A DNA stretch of 64,000 bases from Plotosus lineatus. Taxonomy: Eukaryota; Chordata; Actinopteri; Siluriformes; Plotosidae. A model generated the notes under the pieces. It saw only the letters and a list, made by a program, of their open reading frames with translations, was not told where the DNA came from and did no database searches. Shown one piece after another: positions 12,453 through 52,659 of the stretch. A program made the position numbers and the translations under genes. The stretch is taken from NCBI GenBank assembly GCA_024760905.1, contig CM045729.1:52269580-52333579 (forward strand). The letters are read 5' to 3'. Position 1 is the first letter of the stretch. Every line of letters starts with the position of its first letter.

Positions 12453-13561
12453 TCGTCATACCTCACCTTACAAAATTAATCCGTTCCAGAAGTGGTTTCT
12501 CATAACCTGATCCCCCCCCCCCCTTCCCCGTAAGTTGAGTAGCATTTTACATGTAAAAGGCCTGATTCATTCCAATGCCCCCAATACTACCCCCTAAACC
12601 AGAGGTGGGCAATCTTATCCACAAAGGGCCAGTGTGGGTGCAGGTTTTCACTTCAACCAAACAATAGCCACACCTTCCACCTGTTTCCACCAATCACTGA
12701 GTTGGGCCATCTTGGTGAGATCACATTACTGTTTAAGACTTAAAGCAAGGTGATCTCACCAAAATGGCTCCACTTCAGAATTGAAACGGTAATATCCAAT
12801 CTAGGTTTTTTTTTTCTTTCTTTTTTCTTTTCTTTTGATGATCAGTGATTGTTGGAAATGGGTGGAAGGTGTGGCTATTGTTTGGTTGAAGTAAAAACCT
12901 GCACCCACACCGGCCCTTTGCAGATAAGATTGCCCACCCCTGCCCTAAACCCTTTAAAAATGATAACATTATACCTTTTAAGGCCTCCTTCGTCTTCAAT
13001 ATCAGACCGATGGTAGACGGGTTTCGACCATATTCCTTTGCGATATCAATCAACTGCATGCCACGAGCCCGCTTCTTTTTACTCGCACCGAGAATCACTT
13101 TCTTGGGGCCCATGATGAATGACGAAAAATAAAGTTGCAATGAGCACACTTGAAAAACTCAACGAAACAACAGTAACTCTGTCCTTTACGCGTGTTAGAA
13201 CTCCGTGACGAACAATGGTCCAAAGGCACACGAAAAGCATCGTGCGTATTATGGAGATGCGGCTCCATAATAGCCAATGGGAGGGAGCTGCATCTCCATG
13301 ACAAACAATGAGTCGAAGGCACACGAAAAGCATCATGGGTATTATGGAGATTCAGCTCCCTCCTAGCCAATGGGAGGCTAGCAGGGCAGGGTGTTGGGAG
13401 ATAGCTAATGGGAGAGCAACTCGGGCATTGTCTGAATTTTTGAGATGGTGCGTTTCGTAACGTGAATTTTTTTCGTATCCAGAAATGGAAATTTTAGCTA
13501 AGTGCATTTCGTATCTTGGATTTTCCGTTTGTCGAGTCTTTCATAAGGTGAGGTATCACTG
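12453..13561 (-). mobile_element. Tigger/pogo-like element inserted in the Tc1 copy
   Basis: Inverted ends ATACCTCACCTTAC ... AAGGTGAGGTATCACTG, flanked by TA at 12451-12452 and 13562-13563. A minus-strand frame begins MGPKKVILGASKKKRARGM, then IAKEYGRNPSTIGLILKTKE, which is the N-terminal helix-turn-helix of Tigger-like transposases. It carries its own insert at 12600-12942. Confidence 0.87.
12600..12942. mobile_element. hAT-like MITE with 8-bp duplication
   Basis: Terminal inverted repeats CAGAGGTGGGCAATCTTATC and GATTGCCCACCCCTG (near-perfect), flanked by the 8-bp duplication CCCTAAAC at 12592-12599 and 12943-12950. The 8-bp length and TIR are typical of hAT. An internal hairpin (GGTGAGATCAC / GTGATCTCACC) lies at the centre. 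Confidence 0.9.
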
Positions 13562-14010
13562 TATTTGGTTTCTGCAAAACATATCTTCTGTTCTAGATGT
13601 CCAAATAATTCAGCTTTATAGTCATTTATCCAAAGAACATTTATTCCAGAAGACCCAGTCTTCGTTTGTGTTTTCTCTGACAAACTTCAGTCTGACATGA
13701 ATGTTCTTTTTCAAGAACAAAGGTTTCCTCCTTGCACACCTCCCATGAAGGCCGAACTTGTGTGGTCTCTTTCTGATAGTGGAGTCATGCGCTTTTACAT
13801 TGACAGTAGCAAGAGCCTGTTGTAGCTCCTGGGATGAAATTTTCAGACTTTTGATGACTTCCTTTTGCATCTTGTGGTCTACTCTGGGGGAAAATTTGTT
13901 GGACAGCGAGACTTGAGCTATGATGGCAGTTGATTTGAGTGTCTTATTATTTAACATCTTGTTGATTTGAATTTCTAATTATTTAAACTGATTGGCTGAT
14001 TACTGGTCTG

Positions 14011-15160
14011 GTTCCAATCGCTAGCTAGTTGATGGATGCATCTTTGATTTAGCTCTCACATGGCAGGTTGATATGCAGGAACAATGGCTGGGATCATTGT
14101 GGCCATTCCAACAGATTTTGTTTTTGGTCGTTTGTAAATATGGGTGGAGTAAAATTGTAAATGAATACAAGGTAGCCAAAAAAAATACATGGTTGAACTG
14201 ATTCAGTGCTTGAATTAGAAAATTTCAATACAATCAACCTTCCAGGAATGGAAGCCACATCCTCTCCTTTCTTTTTTTTCTTTTTTTTTTTTTTTTTAAG
14301 ATCTCCTGGCTCCAGTCTCCTAGCTCTCAATTATTCCAATGGAAGTAGAATACCTGCATTATTATGGTGATTGCCCAAGAAGACTGTTGAAGACCGAGGC
14401 TTTAGTAAATGCCTTGTCATGGTTTAAAATAGTGTAAAAATAACAATGGTTTACATTATGCTCCTAGTTTGTTTACATTTTGGGAAATATAACCAAATAA
14501 ATGTATTGGTAAAGATCCCTTGCAGGTACCAATACAAATGACGTAATTTAAAAATAAATAAGACAGTCCAGTAATGTACAGGAAGTTGAGAGGTTTTTAA
14601 AGGCAGATCTCATGGCCCATGTCGAAGGAGGTAATGTTTTCATGGTTGTGTGTGTGTGTTAGCAAGATTACGCAAAATGTTATGTGCTGATTTTCATAAC
14701 ATTTTTACCACAGGTTTGGTCTTTTGTGAAAGAAGACTCCATTTGAATTTGGAGATGATTCGAGCCATATTCTGGATCCAGCAATTATTTTTATTGATGT
14801 TTTAGCATTATAGGTTTTGTTTCTTATTGGGGATTGCTGGACTTGGCAGAGATGTTCTCTTCTATCGCTGTTTTCCTGGGGGAAATTAGGGTGGGATTTA
14901 TTAAATAAATAAAAAAGCTCGAGTTTAGGACATGCCCCCTTCAAGGTTTAAATTAAGATCCATGCAAATATGTGGAGGACATATCACATAAATATGGCAA
15001 TGCAGAGCAACCTGGAAATCCATGGAAAACCTAATTTAACTAGCTTTCAGGTTTTTTTTTACTTAATGTTTTAGTGGTAATGCTTATATTTTGCTTACAA
15101 TTAATTCTTAGTTTTATTCCATGTTAATTTCTATAACCATTTATTACATATAGTGTTGGG
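14011..15160. other. no gene recognised
   Basis: AT-rich sequence with a poly-T run at 14281-14298. No coding or repeat signature recognised. Confidence 0.5.
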
Positions 15161-15165
15161 GTGTG

Positions 15166-15169
15166 TATG

Positions 15170-15223
<54 letters not shown>

Positions 15224-15264
15224 GTCTGTGTGTATATATATGTATGTGTGTGTATGTATATATG

Positions 15265-15355
<91 letters not shown>

Positions 15356-15400
15356 ATATATATATATATATACACACACACAGACACATGTGTGTATATG

Positions 15401-15444
<44 letters not shown>

Positions 15445-15471
15445 CACATGTGTGTATATGTATGTATATAA
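15166..15471. repeat. compound (TA)n/(TG)n microsatellite
   Basis: About 300 bp of alternating TA and TG/CA blocks. A unit containing CACAGACACATGTGTGTATA occurs twice (15379 and 15440). The Tyr/Ile/His-rich ORFs here are compositional. Confidence 0.95.
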
Positions 15472-16009
15472 TAATTTTTTTTTTTAAAGTTCATTACAGA
15501 TTTTCTCCCACAAGTTTATTGGAATCGTCAGGGACAGTGAGTCTAATGTGCCATGTCTGTGAATGGTCTGTTTGAGAGCAAAGCGCCGCCTCTCATTAAC
15601 GGAACGCTTTAATTGGGTTTCGTGTTGGAAGCCAGGGAACTGTGTGACAGGTGCTGCATTGTGTTGAAGCAAATTCAATTCCACCGCAATAAGCCCATGA
15701 ACCTGGAGATCTTTGGAAGGTCTGTGGGGATTTTCAGATTACTTTTATTTGGAAGTAAATTCATTTTCGGTTGTCCTCTGATTGTGTTGAAATGCTATGG
15801 TTTTATTTGGATGAAAATTTCCCATGTTGCCCAAAACACTTTTTTTCCCTCCTTTTTTTTGTTATTGTTAATTGGCCACTTCAGTTTTTTCTTTCCCATT
15901 AATGGTTGGTTGAGTGGTAATGTGCTTGGAAATGACCATGTGCTGCTATTAGCAAAGTGTTTGCGTTAGCTCAGAGGTGATGAATGACTCACTCACAGGC
16001 CGTTCCAGG

Positions 16010-16628
16010 CCCACGCTTGTTCTCTGGTTCCTCCACGCTTATGTGCCTGCTACTGTCACTCTCTCCTCCCACACGCTCGCTTACGCACAACTACAGTGAA
16101 CGGGAGCGCGGGAGGCGGCAGAGAGATCACGACAATAAAACCCTGGGCTGCTCTTTTCTGATTGGTGGATTTAAGCTGTGTAATCAGTGCCACTGTCACT
16201 GAATCCCTCCCCCACTTCACTCCTCCACTCCTACCTCCCCCTGCTCTCAGAGGCAGTGTTCCAGAGAGGATATCTGCTGCTCACAGAGAGGAGAGGATTA
16301 ACTCAACCACTCATCTCATCTGCATATAGATGCTCAGACAGACAGACTGAGGGGCTACACATATATACACCCACACTGCGTTTCTATTCTCTTCCCCTTC
16401 TTGAGGACTTGGTGTGTTTGATTTAAGGACACTTCCACTACTGAAGTCGATCTCTTGGGGAAGTGGCTTGTTTTGTTTATGGTCAGCTCCGAGAACTTTC
16501 GATTCAGCAATGCAGGAGTTTAACAGCATAAATTGAACGCTTTGAGTGTCAGGGGGCTTTATTTTCATCTCACAGCTAGAGAGGCAGTCATTATTCTCCC
16601 TGTGTAAAATTGTTTAGCCTGTGTGAGT
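16010..16628 (+). promoter_or_regulatory. chn1: probable alpha1-chimaerin promoter and 5' UTR
   Basis: Sequence between the intronic DNA and the alpha1 ATG. It is pyrimidine-rich and lacks recognisable repeats. It has an inverted CCAAT (ATTGG at 16161-16165) and a weak TATA-like ATATATAC at 16361. In-frame TAA at 16605 closes the reading frame upstream of the ATG. That alpha1 transcription starts here follows from the family's known alternative promoter; the exact start site cannot be read from sequence. Confidence 0.5.
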
Positions 16629-27494
<10,866 letters not shown>

Positions 27495-27536
27495 CTTGTC
27501 CATCATCTATATGAAGGAACAGTTTGTTTGTTTTTT

Positions 27537-27542
27537 AATAAA
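27537..27542 (+). terminator. candidate chn1 polyadenylation signal
   Basis: AATAAA 43 nt after the stop codon, followed by GT-rich sequence. This would give a very short 3' UTR. Mammalian CHN1 has a longer one, so a distal site further into 27.6-28.6 kb is possible. Confidence 0.35.
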
Positions 27543-30500
27543 TCATGGACTGCAGCTTGTGCTGTGTTTCTTTCTGTGCAAAGACTTGAACATACCTGTC
27601 TATGAAGGACCACTCTATGATAGTCTGGTGAAGCAGTTCTAATTTTGTTCCTGCTCTATTTTGTTTAATGGGCGTGGATTACGTACCTTGAATTTGCATG
27701 TCTTCCTCCCCATTTTTGTCGGGGGTTACGGTAACTGAACGGTGGGATTCTGTAGAGCCAAAGCTGTTTATTTTGTGAAGATTTGGGGGTTACTGAGGAG
27801 TGAACGCTCGCCTCAGTTTCCTTCTGCAGCATGTAATGAAGCTTGTGAATCTGACGCGTTGTGACAGTGTATTTTTATTTGTCTCATGCACAGTATGTAC
27901 ACTAGTTCCTATTTGCCAAATGGGTTTTGTGAGAAACTGTAAATGTGATTTTTTTTATTTTTTTTTTTTTTTTTTTTTTTTTTCTCCCCTTCCCCCCCTC
28001 AGTGGTTCTTGGTGACACTTTACCTGAAAAGCTCTAAGAAAAAGCTCCTTTTTGGTAGATTAAGTCATAAGCAAGAAGCTTCTGTAATCTCATCGTGGGC
28101 TTTATATTTCACAGGAATAGTGCCAGTAACGGCAAGCATTAATGTGGTGAAATTCAGATGTTTTCGGTTGTTCTTAATCTCACCACCTTTGATTTTGAGT
28201 TATTCATATCGCTTCTGTATGCCCAGTGTTTTTTCTTTTTTAAATTTCATACAGTACTTGGTGTCATGTGAATGTTGTGTTGCCAACAGTCATCAGTAGC
28301 TTTTCAGGTAATGTGTCGCTGTAGATTTTTTTTTTTTTCCAAACCTGTGACTTTGATCTTTTGTCTCTGAGTATAATGTACCTTTTTCCTGCATTACCTC
28401 TTCAGAAAACTCTCCAGAGGCTCTTCAGTTCTGCTGATGAAGGACATTACAATCTCTTTACTACTCAATGTCTTTCACAGTAGTCTGGCCTTTGCAGAAA
28501 TCTCTTGCATCTCTGAATGGAACTGGCTGGTGTTTTTGGTTGTCATGTCTTTGTATTTAATTTGATCATGGATTAATTTATTAAATGTCACTTGTAGAAA
28601 TGTGGAGCTTGGCTCTTCTGTTTATTTCACACAAAAAGTTTGGTTAGCTCCACAAGCTCTGCGTTGGCCTAGCGTGCTGTCCAGAATGTAGTCTGCCCTC
28701 TCTGAGTCGACTCAGATGGGTGTCAGCCCTCCCTGCAACCTTAATTAGGATTATTAGAAAAATAAATGAAGAATGAGCTTCCACAGGCTTTTTCTTAGAG
28801 AATGGCTTTTTCCTACCCGATCTAATTAACCTTCTGAAATGGTGACCTTGATAGAAAGGCTTTGTACATTTGTGTAACGTTCGCATGTTCACAGGGACAT
28901 CGGACAATCTTTGTGCCTTAATCCAGCAAGCCCTCCAGCTTGGCATCCGTCACACTGATTAGCATAGAAGCAACAACACCTTAGGCAACATCTATCCCCA
29001 AATCACTGCAGTAGCTGGATGCAATATGCAAAACCGCATGAGGGAGGATTCACATGTTTCATTTTTAATTACTGCTGATGTTTTGCTTTGCCTGCAGCAT
29101 TCAAACCACTGTACACAGTCTGTGTTGGTCTGTTCTCAAACATCTTCCTTTTCTGCTTTTTTTGAGTTTGGACATTCCAAAAGATATTCCTGATGAGTGA
29201 TCCGGGACTGTGACCTGGTTGTGATTAGTGCGATTCTGGGTTCAGGATGAAGACGCATTTTCTATAAAATCTCATTAAATTTCCCCACATTGTTCTGCCA
29301 GTTACCCATAAAGCAGCAGTGTAGGTTAAGCTATTAAAAGCCATGAAGCATTACGAGTCCTGTCCTGTTTCTGTATTACTGGCTTCGTGTCTGTTTATTG
29401 TTTACATCTCTGCTGACACGGTTATTTTCACCCTGAAAGTCTGAGAACGAGCAATATGAATTTGATTTTTCTTTCTGATCATTTCTGAATGAACAATTTT
29501 ACTCATTGATTATGCATTGAAGTCAAACCTAATCTCATACAGGTATGATTCTGATTCTGTAGGAGTTCATTGGCTACATATATCAGGTGTTTATGTTGTG
29601 TTTGTGTATCAGTTGAGATTTTCTTTATGCCATGCAAAGGTATCACCTTTTTTTTTTTAAAACAAGTCATGTCTGGATATTAATTAAATATCAGTCGTAA
29701 CACATTCGTTATAACCGGCACCTTGACAACCATTGACATTATTTTAGATTTTCCAGTTTCCTCCTTGTTCTGTGTTAATATGCCCCCTGGAGATTTCTGC
29801 TCCACTCCATTGATTCCTGAGTGAAGGCTGAAGCTTATAAGGGGAAAAATCACAGCGGCCTCATTTTTGAGAGAATGATTTATAGTTATTGTGCATCAGT
29901 AATCCATCTGTATTAATACTACAGGGCGGCAAAGCTTAAAAGCCCATTTTATCCGGCCTGCCGTTGTGTTGATGCTTCAGCGCCTGAACATTCATCCACT
30001 CATCTAATAATGCACCAAATGAATTACGAATCTACTGTGCCTTTTCACTCTTAATGAATTGAAATGCTGTGTGTGACGGCTGGTGTAACTGACCTTTCTG
30101 TGTTGAGTACTTATGGAATTTCTACGTGTAGAGAATTGCGTTCTCGTACACCGGAATGCTAATGTGGACTGAAAGATTCAAAAGAGCTGAACAGTTTAAA
30201 GACTTTTGCATAATACCTTCTTGACCTCAAGTGCTCCCTTTTCTTCCATTATTTATTAACCGCCACCATTATTCTTCCCAATCTCTGTCCATTTCATCAT
30301 TTAACATTTTTACTGCACTGGGAAAGAAACCGAAAACCAATTTACTTAAAGCTCACTTGTAAGGGAAGTCCAAAGACCCATGTTGAACTCTGTCAATTAA
30401 GATTTTAGCTTTTTCCCCTTTTGATAGGTTGTTTGCATTTCATCAATGATTGCATAGTTCTTCTAGCCAGTCAGTACTTTTCCATAGTCCGCACAGCCAT

Positions 30501-30570
30501 ATGTATTTCTTCACCGGTCACTATTCTCCTTGAATAAGAAAAAATTTGGGTTGCTATTGGTCAACTGGAA
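27543..30570. other. chn1 3' flank and intergenic DNA
   Basis: Poly-T at 27949-27983. An L2-tail fragment lies at about 28655-28770 (GTTGGCCTAGCGTGCTGTCC ... AAATAAATGAA). The rest is unremarkable; 29860-30080 is repeat-free, with TAAT cores and balanced composition. Confidence 0.5.
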
Positions 30571-30897
30571 GGTGGTGACCTAGTGGTATAGTCCACTGGG
30601 TCGCTGATCCTAGGGTTTGGGGTTCGAGTCCCACTCTCCACAAGGTTGTCACTGTCCCCCCCAGTGCAGCTAACTGGGTTATCAAAGGCTGGCCATGTCT
30701 CTCACTGTCCATGGTGAGAGGTTCATGTAAAAGAACCATTGCTGACTTTCGTAAAGAGTAGCTGCAAAGCCATCAGTGTGTTTCTGACCCTTTGCTAAAG
30801 GGTTGTGTCAGGAAGGACATCCGACATAAACACCTATGCCAAATCAAATGTGCAAATCTGAAAAAAGGGGAAAAGCCAAAAGGAAAAGAAGAAGAAA
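30571..30897 (+). mobile_element. SINE, tRNA head with RTE-like tail
   Basis: Same head and body as the copy at 6712 (TAGTGGTATAG, GGTTCGAGTCC, AAAGAACCATTGCTGAC). It ends GGGGAAAAGCCAAAAGGAAA then AGAAGAAG. No clear target duplication. Confidence 0.88.
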
Positions 30898-31569
30898 ATT
30901 GATTGACTGAAAGGTGAATCCCCCGTCCTCACGGAGACATGTGTAATCTATATTGGATTCAAATTTGAATTGTTTTGAGGTCCTGATTGTTGGACGGTTG
31001 ATTTTCGGAGATTCAATCGCAATTGGTTTGAGGGAGGCGTAGATGCAGGACATAAGGATGTCGGCCACAGTGTTGAATGTCCTCATTTAGGAGGGAAAGA
31101 ATAAAAAGTTATTACTGTATAATGCAAAGTAGACAAGATCTAAGAGAATATCTTACCAACGCAGGAGGAGACCAGAAACTCAAAGATTTTTTTACTACAG
31201 GTTTTAACTCTACTTTGTAGGGACCGCATACAAATCTGTTCTTGTATATAAAATTTCAACACAACATAACTTGTAAAGATTTTATGTCAGTTCATTCTTC
31301 TTAGGTTTACTTTGCATGATGCTGCACTGGGCCACAAATTGACTCCACTGTGTGCTATTAGCTGCCCCTCTTTAGGTTTCTCCCAAGTGAATTTCAAGCA
31401 AAGGAGATCCTTTGTTACAACAACTTTCCAATTACTCGCGTCTGCCTGGTCTTCAGTTGAGAGATTTTACATGAATTCTCAGAATATCCTTGCAGCTAGC
31501 ATGACCAAACCAACATAACTTTCTTTCCATATTATGTTCAAGTTTCTGTTGTTGTGCTTGTGCTTAACC
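30898..31569. other. no gene recognised
   Basis: Unique intergenic sequence without coding or repeat signal. Confidence 0.5.
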
Positions 31570-31893
31570 CAGTGCTTCTCAAGTGGTGGAGTACGCCCAC
31601 TTTGGGGGGGGGGGCACATATGACCCTGGGGAACATGCTTTTCTGGAATTGTGTACGAGAATTAAGTGTAATTGCACCTCCACCCAACGAGTTGGCAGTA
31701 GCGCTCTCATTGTCGCGCTATGGTGTAGCAGTTTTTCGCACAAGCAAATGATATGAAGTGTCGTAAACAACCCCTCAAGAAACAACACGGAAAATTTTCT
31801 AACAGGAATGAAGAGAAAGGTGGAGAGAGACTGAGATATTAAGACATAAATAAGTTGAATGAGTTTAAATAAAGATGTATTTTTTGAATTTCC
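31570..31893 (+). mobile_element. hAT-like non-autonomous element, copy 1
   Basis: Starts CAGTGCTTCTCAAGTGGTGG, a hAT-type end (compare CAGTGGTTCTCAAAT). The interior CCCTGGGGAACATGCTTTTC and CAAGAAACAACACGG recurs, inverted, at 40.4 and 46.0 kb. Confidence 0.75.
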
Positions 31894-31904
31894 TGTGCTT
31901 GACT

Positions 31905-32145
31905 TGGGTTTTCTTCAGATATTCCAGTTTATTCCTGCATGCCAGAGACATGCACATTAAGCTAACTGGTTGCCCCTTGGTGTGACTGTGGTTGGGAATG
32001 GTTGTATGTGTGTTGGTCTTGTAATAGATTTGCAAGCTTTTCAGGGTGTACCCCACCATTGTCATGAGTTGGCTGAGACAGGAGCCACCCTCCCTACGAT
32101 CCTACTACCATTAAGTTTTTCAAAAAAATGAATGAATCAATCAAT
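31905..32145 (+). mobile_element. L2-tailed SINE fragment
   Basis: Diverged tail of the common fish SINE: GGTTGCCCCTTGGTGTGACT, TTCAGGGTGTACCCCACC, ending AAAAAATGAATGAATCAATC. Confidence 0.65.
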
Positions 32146-33326
32146 AAATTCCATGCATTAAAATTATAAATTAGGTATTCTTGTAATATGTGGGATTTCA
32201 ATGTCCATTGAGAGGGAACGCCATCTTTTAGATGACTTGTTTTTTGGGGAAACAATATATTTTCCCATACAGTCATGTTTTATTGTATAAACTGGTGATG
32301 GTGCTCTACCTAGCAGACAGGAGGAAAGAGTGTCAGGATTGGGTTTGTTGTTGGTTCAGATGTCAGCAAAATTTATGTTTGAGTGTCATAGCAATAAAGA
32401 AACCGGTTATGAAATTGAGTGTCTATATTTGGAACAGGCTCTACAGTGACCATCCTGAATCAACTTAATATAGAGCAGGATTGGGACTCAGGCAGCCCTG
32501 GATGGGTTCAGCATGTCTGGATGAGTGTTTAGTTGTGCTGGCTGCACACTGTCAGCATGGCTAGACTTTCAGAATGGAACTCTCCTCTTCCTCTGCTCTG
32601 TCTGTCAAGGGCGAATAGGCTTAATACTGCCAGGAGAGACACATGTGGGACTGAGATTCAGGCAACTGTGTGTATGTGTGTGCCTCTATGTGTGTGTCTT
32701 TGTGGGATGGGCAGTGGGTGTGTGGGATACTGATCTCTCTTAATTCTGTAGTTGCCAGATCTGCCACTAGGTCTCTAAATAAGATGAATGATGCAGGGTT
32801 GTGAGTAAAGGAGAGAAGGGGGAGGCAGAGGAAATGGAGTCTGCTGGAGCATGGAGGGGTGGGGGGTCTCTGTGTGGGGAAATTATTCCTGTCTATGGAA
32901 TGGAAGGTTGTTTCAGGAATGGGTAGTGGATAAGCAAGGGCAGGGACTGTTCAGAAAGGGCTCGCCATTAAACCCAGCCAATCACACCCAAGACATAAAA
33001 TGTGTGTCTGCTTGAGAATACAGTATTATATAAACAGAATAGATAAAGTGTGCTGAATCCTTCAGGAGGCATCAGAATTGCTAGAGGGGATAAAGCATTA
33101 AATTTGCGGTTGAGGCAGGTGTGAAACTGAGAAAAGGCACAGCGATGTCAGGCTCAGCCATCTGGAAAAGTCAAACCCAAAGCTGTGGCCTCTCAGTACC
33201 AGCTTGTGAAAATGATAGAGTAGGAGATGATCTAAGATAAAACCTGCATGCTGACTGGGACGTTTGGCTCTAGTGTGGATCTAAAAACAACTAGTTTCTG
33301 TTTTGGGGTGCATTAACATCGCTGAA
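32146..33326. other. no gene recognised
   Basis: Unique sequence with a G-rich purine patch at 32810-32880. No exon supported. Confidence 0.5.
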
Positions 33327-33644
33327 CGGGGCAGTGGTGGTCTAGTGATTAGGGCGCAGGATCACTGATCCTAAGGTTGGGGGTTCGAGTCCCCACAAGG
33401 TTGTCATTGTCCCCCCCCCCCAGTGCAGCTAACTGGGTTATCAAAGGCAGGCCATGTCTCTCACTATGGTGAGAGGTTCATGTAAAAGAACCATTGCTGA
33501 CTTTCGTAAAGAGTAGCTGCAAAGCCGTCAGCGTGTTTCTATGACCTGGAGAGGGATGGGCTCCGCCAGGCCAAATCAGCCCAAGTCTCACCATGAAGGC
33601 GCCCCAACCACATCCTCGGATGTTAAGGGATAAGTGAAGTGAAA
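33327..33644 (+). mobile_element. SINE, same tRNA head with a third tail type
   Basis: Head and body as in the other copies up to GCGTGTTTCT. It then continues ATGACCTGGAGAGGGATGGG ... GGATGTTAAGGGATAAGTGA. An 11-bp duplication with one mismatch (ACATCGCTGAA / ACATTGCTGAA) at 33316-33326 and 33646-33656 shows that this is a genuine retroposed unit. Confidence 0.85.
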
Positions 33645-33660
33645 AACATTGCTGAAAAGA

Positions 33661-33842
33661 TGCTTTCCCCGTGCTTGTGTGGATTTCGTCCAGGTACTCT
33701 GGTTTCCTTCCACACTCCAAAACATGCACAGTAGGCTAATCGACAGTTCCAAATTGCCCCAGTTGTGCATGTGAATGGTTGTATGTGTGTTGGCCCTATT
33801 TTATGATTAAAATTTAGCAACTCAGAAAATGAATGAATGAAA
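33661..33842 (+). mobile_element. L2-tailed SINE fragment
   Basis: CGTGCTTGTGTGGATTTCGT, TACTCTGGTTTCCTTCCACA and AACATGCAC, ending GAAAATGAATGAATGA: the middle and tail of the second SINE family. Confidence 0.75.
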
Positions 33843-33984
33843 TAATAACATGAATACTGTACCTGGCTCTAACCCCAACTTTGGACTTCCTACACATACA
33901 CACACACACACACACAGAAGATACTTCTCCATACCATTACAAGCTATTTTCTAATTATAGACATTTGTTCATCATGATTTCAGT

Positions 33985-34335
33985 CATCATTTTCTGTAAC
34001 CGCTTCATCCTAATTAGGGTCACGGGGAGGCTGGTGCCCATCCCAGCCAACTCAGGGCGAGGGCAGAGTACACCCTTGGACAGCTCGCCAGGCCATCGCA
34101 GGGCGGAAACACGCTGACGGCTTTGCAAGCCTACTCTTGTCGAAAGTCAGCAATGGTTCTTTTACATGCCTCACACCATAGACAGTGAGAGACATGGCCG
34201 GCCTTTGATAACCCAGTTAGCTGCACTGGGGGGACAGTGACAACCTTGTGGAGAGTGGGACTCGAACCCCCAACCTTTGGATCAGCGATCCGGCGCCTTA
34301 TACCACTAGACCATCACTGCTTTCCCCCCCCCCCC
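33985..34335 (-). mobile_element. SINE, tRNA head with L2-like tail, complete
   Basis: Minus-strand copy. The tail is at the left (CATTTTCTGTAACCGCTTCA ... GGCTGGTGCCCATCCCAGCC), the shared body lies in the middle, and the head is at the right (GGACTCGAACCCCCAACC). A perfect 12-bp duplication CATGATTTCAGT lies at 33973-33984 and 34336-34347. Confidence 0.9.
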
Positions 34336-34483
34336 CATGATTTCAGTGTTTTAGTTAATTTTTCCTCTATATTCTAAAAATCTCAAATAAGCCTATAAGT
34401 GTATTTGGGAGTAAAATCTGTGTGTGTGTGTGTGTGGGGGGGGGGGGGGGGTTAAGTACTTAAAAAGTCTTTATTCTTGAATT

Positions 34484-34664
34484 CAGCTGATGTACATGAG
34501 TATTTGTGTGCTCGAAGGGATTTACACGTAAGAGCTGGGTTGGAAGTATTTGTGTCTGGTTTCATGCGCTTCACAGCAGATGAATTTCACCGAGCTATAG
34601 TACTAAGCAGGGCAGAGAGTTCAGTGAGGAACGAGGAGAGACAGAGAAAGACAGGCAGCAAATG
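34484..34664 (+). promoter_or_regulatory. chrna1: E-box motifs upstream of chrna1 exon 1
   Basis: CAGCTG at 34484-34489 and CAAATG at 34659-34664, about 290 and 120 nt before the ATG. Paired E-boxes bound by MyoD-family factors drive the muscle CHRNA1 promoter in other vertebrates. Here the match is only to short motifs, so this is a suggestion. Confidence 0.35.
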
Positions 34665-34780
34665 TCAATATGTAAAGAAAAAAAGACTTGAAGAAAGTGA
34701 ACCGGTGTTTTTTTGATGTTTCTTTTTTTTTTTTTTTTTGATGAAAAAGAGCAGCATTCTTTAGCATTAACATCAGAGTC

Positions 34781-51627
<16,847 letters not shown>

Positions 51628-52599
51628 CATGGTTATAATCTCATTAATCATCATAATATGAGGTTCCTTTGAAGAGATAAATAAGCAAGTGAATTCAAAG
51701 TGTGTAATACCATTTGCAACATTTTATGTTGACAGGAAAATGAAGCATAATGATGTGCTGTATATTATATGGTTTTATCAGAATTTTTAATTCTACTTAC
51801 CTATAATAGTTTGTAAAGCATTACCTAACCGTAGGTCGATCACTACTGTTATGTATAATTTTTCTTAGTGTAACTGAAAGTATTTCCTTTTTTCTTAAAT
51901 GCAGTTATTTTGATTGTTTTTTAAAAGTCAGGTCAATTTAAAAATTCAATCATTGCTTTTCTTTTGTGCTTTAATATAGACTTCAATCAGTAGCTATGCA
52001 AAACTTAAATAATCTCATCTCCTAAATTAAAACTTGCTAGTGCTCCTTCCTCATTCTGCAATTGAGTCATCCGAGTATTACTTCACTGAGTAAACAGAGA
52101 CAGGCTAACTCATTTCAGAAGGACTTTTCTGAAGGAGGAAGTTGTCTTTCTTTCAATTTTCTTTTCCTTCAGTTTGTTCGAACAGAAATGCAATTAAACT
52201 CCTGTGAGCAGACAATCCACACATCACAAAATCTGACCTTCATTTTTTTTTACCAACACAATACACATTTTTGTGCAAAATTGAATTTAATCATATAAGC
52301 TACAAATCAATACCAAAGGTGCTGCTTAAAATAAAAGAATAATCAATGAACCGAGAGGCTATTCCCCACACAAACAAATCCAGGTGCTAATACATTTATT
52401 CGGGGCATTTATGCTTCTGACATCTCCTCATCTCAGCCTATAATACTCACTTTGTTCCTGTTACCATCAGTGCACTTGGTTCACCTGCTCACATACTGTT
52501 CACACTATCATACAGATTGAAGATCTGAGGAAACATATCTGCTGTGGTAGAGTTCATTTGCATGCCTCACTGTGTGTGTGTGTGTGTGAAGGACTGCTC
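51628..52599. other. chrna1 3' flank
   Basis: AT-rich, with no repeat or coding signal beyond the candidate poly(A) signal; probably 3' UTR to about 52.35 kb. Confidence 0.5.
52330..52335 (+). terminator. candidate chrna1 polyadenylation signal
   Basis: AATAAA about 700 nt after the chrna1 stop, the first exact hexamer downstream. A variant-only site (e.g. around 51676) is possible. Confidence 0.35.
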
Positions 52600-52607
52600 A
52601 CACTCTC

Positions 52608-52659
<52 letters not shown>

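Larger units (their letters stand above)
11926..14010 (-). mobile_element. Tc1-like transposon split by a later insertion
   Basis: Two halves, 11926-12452 and 13562-14010, read as one minus-strand transposase remnant. The right half gives SSQELQQALATVNVKAHDST ... KFGLHGRCARRKPLF and WINDYKAELFG. The left half gives GDGSVIVWGCFAATVPGQL and NQSVNS. The break lies exactly at a TA where the element at 12453-13561 inserted. Confidence 0.87.

Noticed and set aside
15124..15575. Several Tyr/Ile/His-rich frames on both strands (also at 35.9, 37.7, 38.4, 50.8 kb)
   Set aside because: Translations of TA/TG microsatellites.
1..16600. SH2-domain exons of alpha2-chimaerin
   Set aside because: Looked for GSYLIRES-like and YYDGKHFVGEKR-like coding segments with splice sites; none found, so they are probably upstream of the window.
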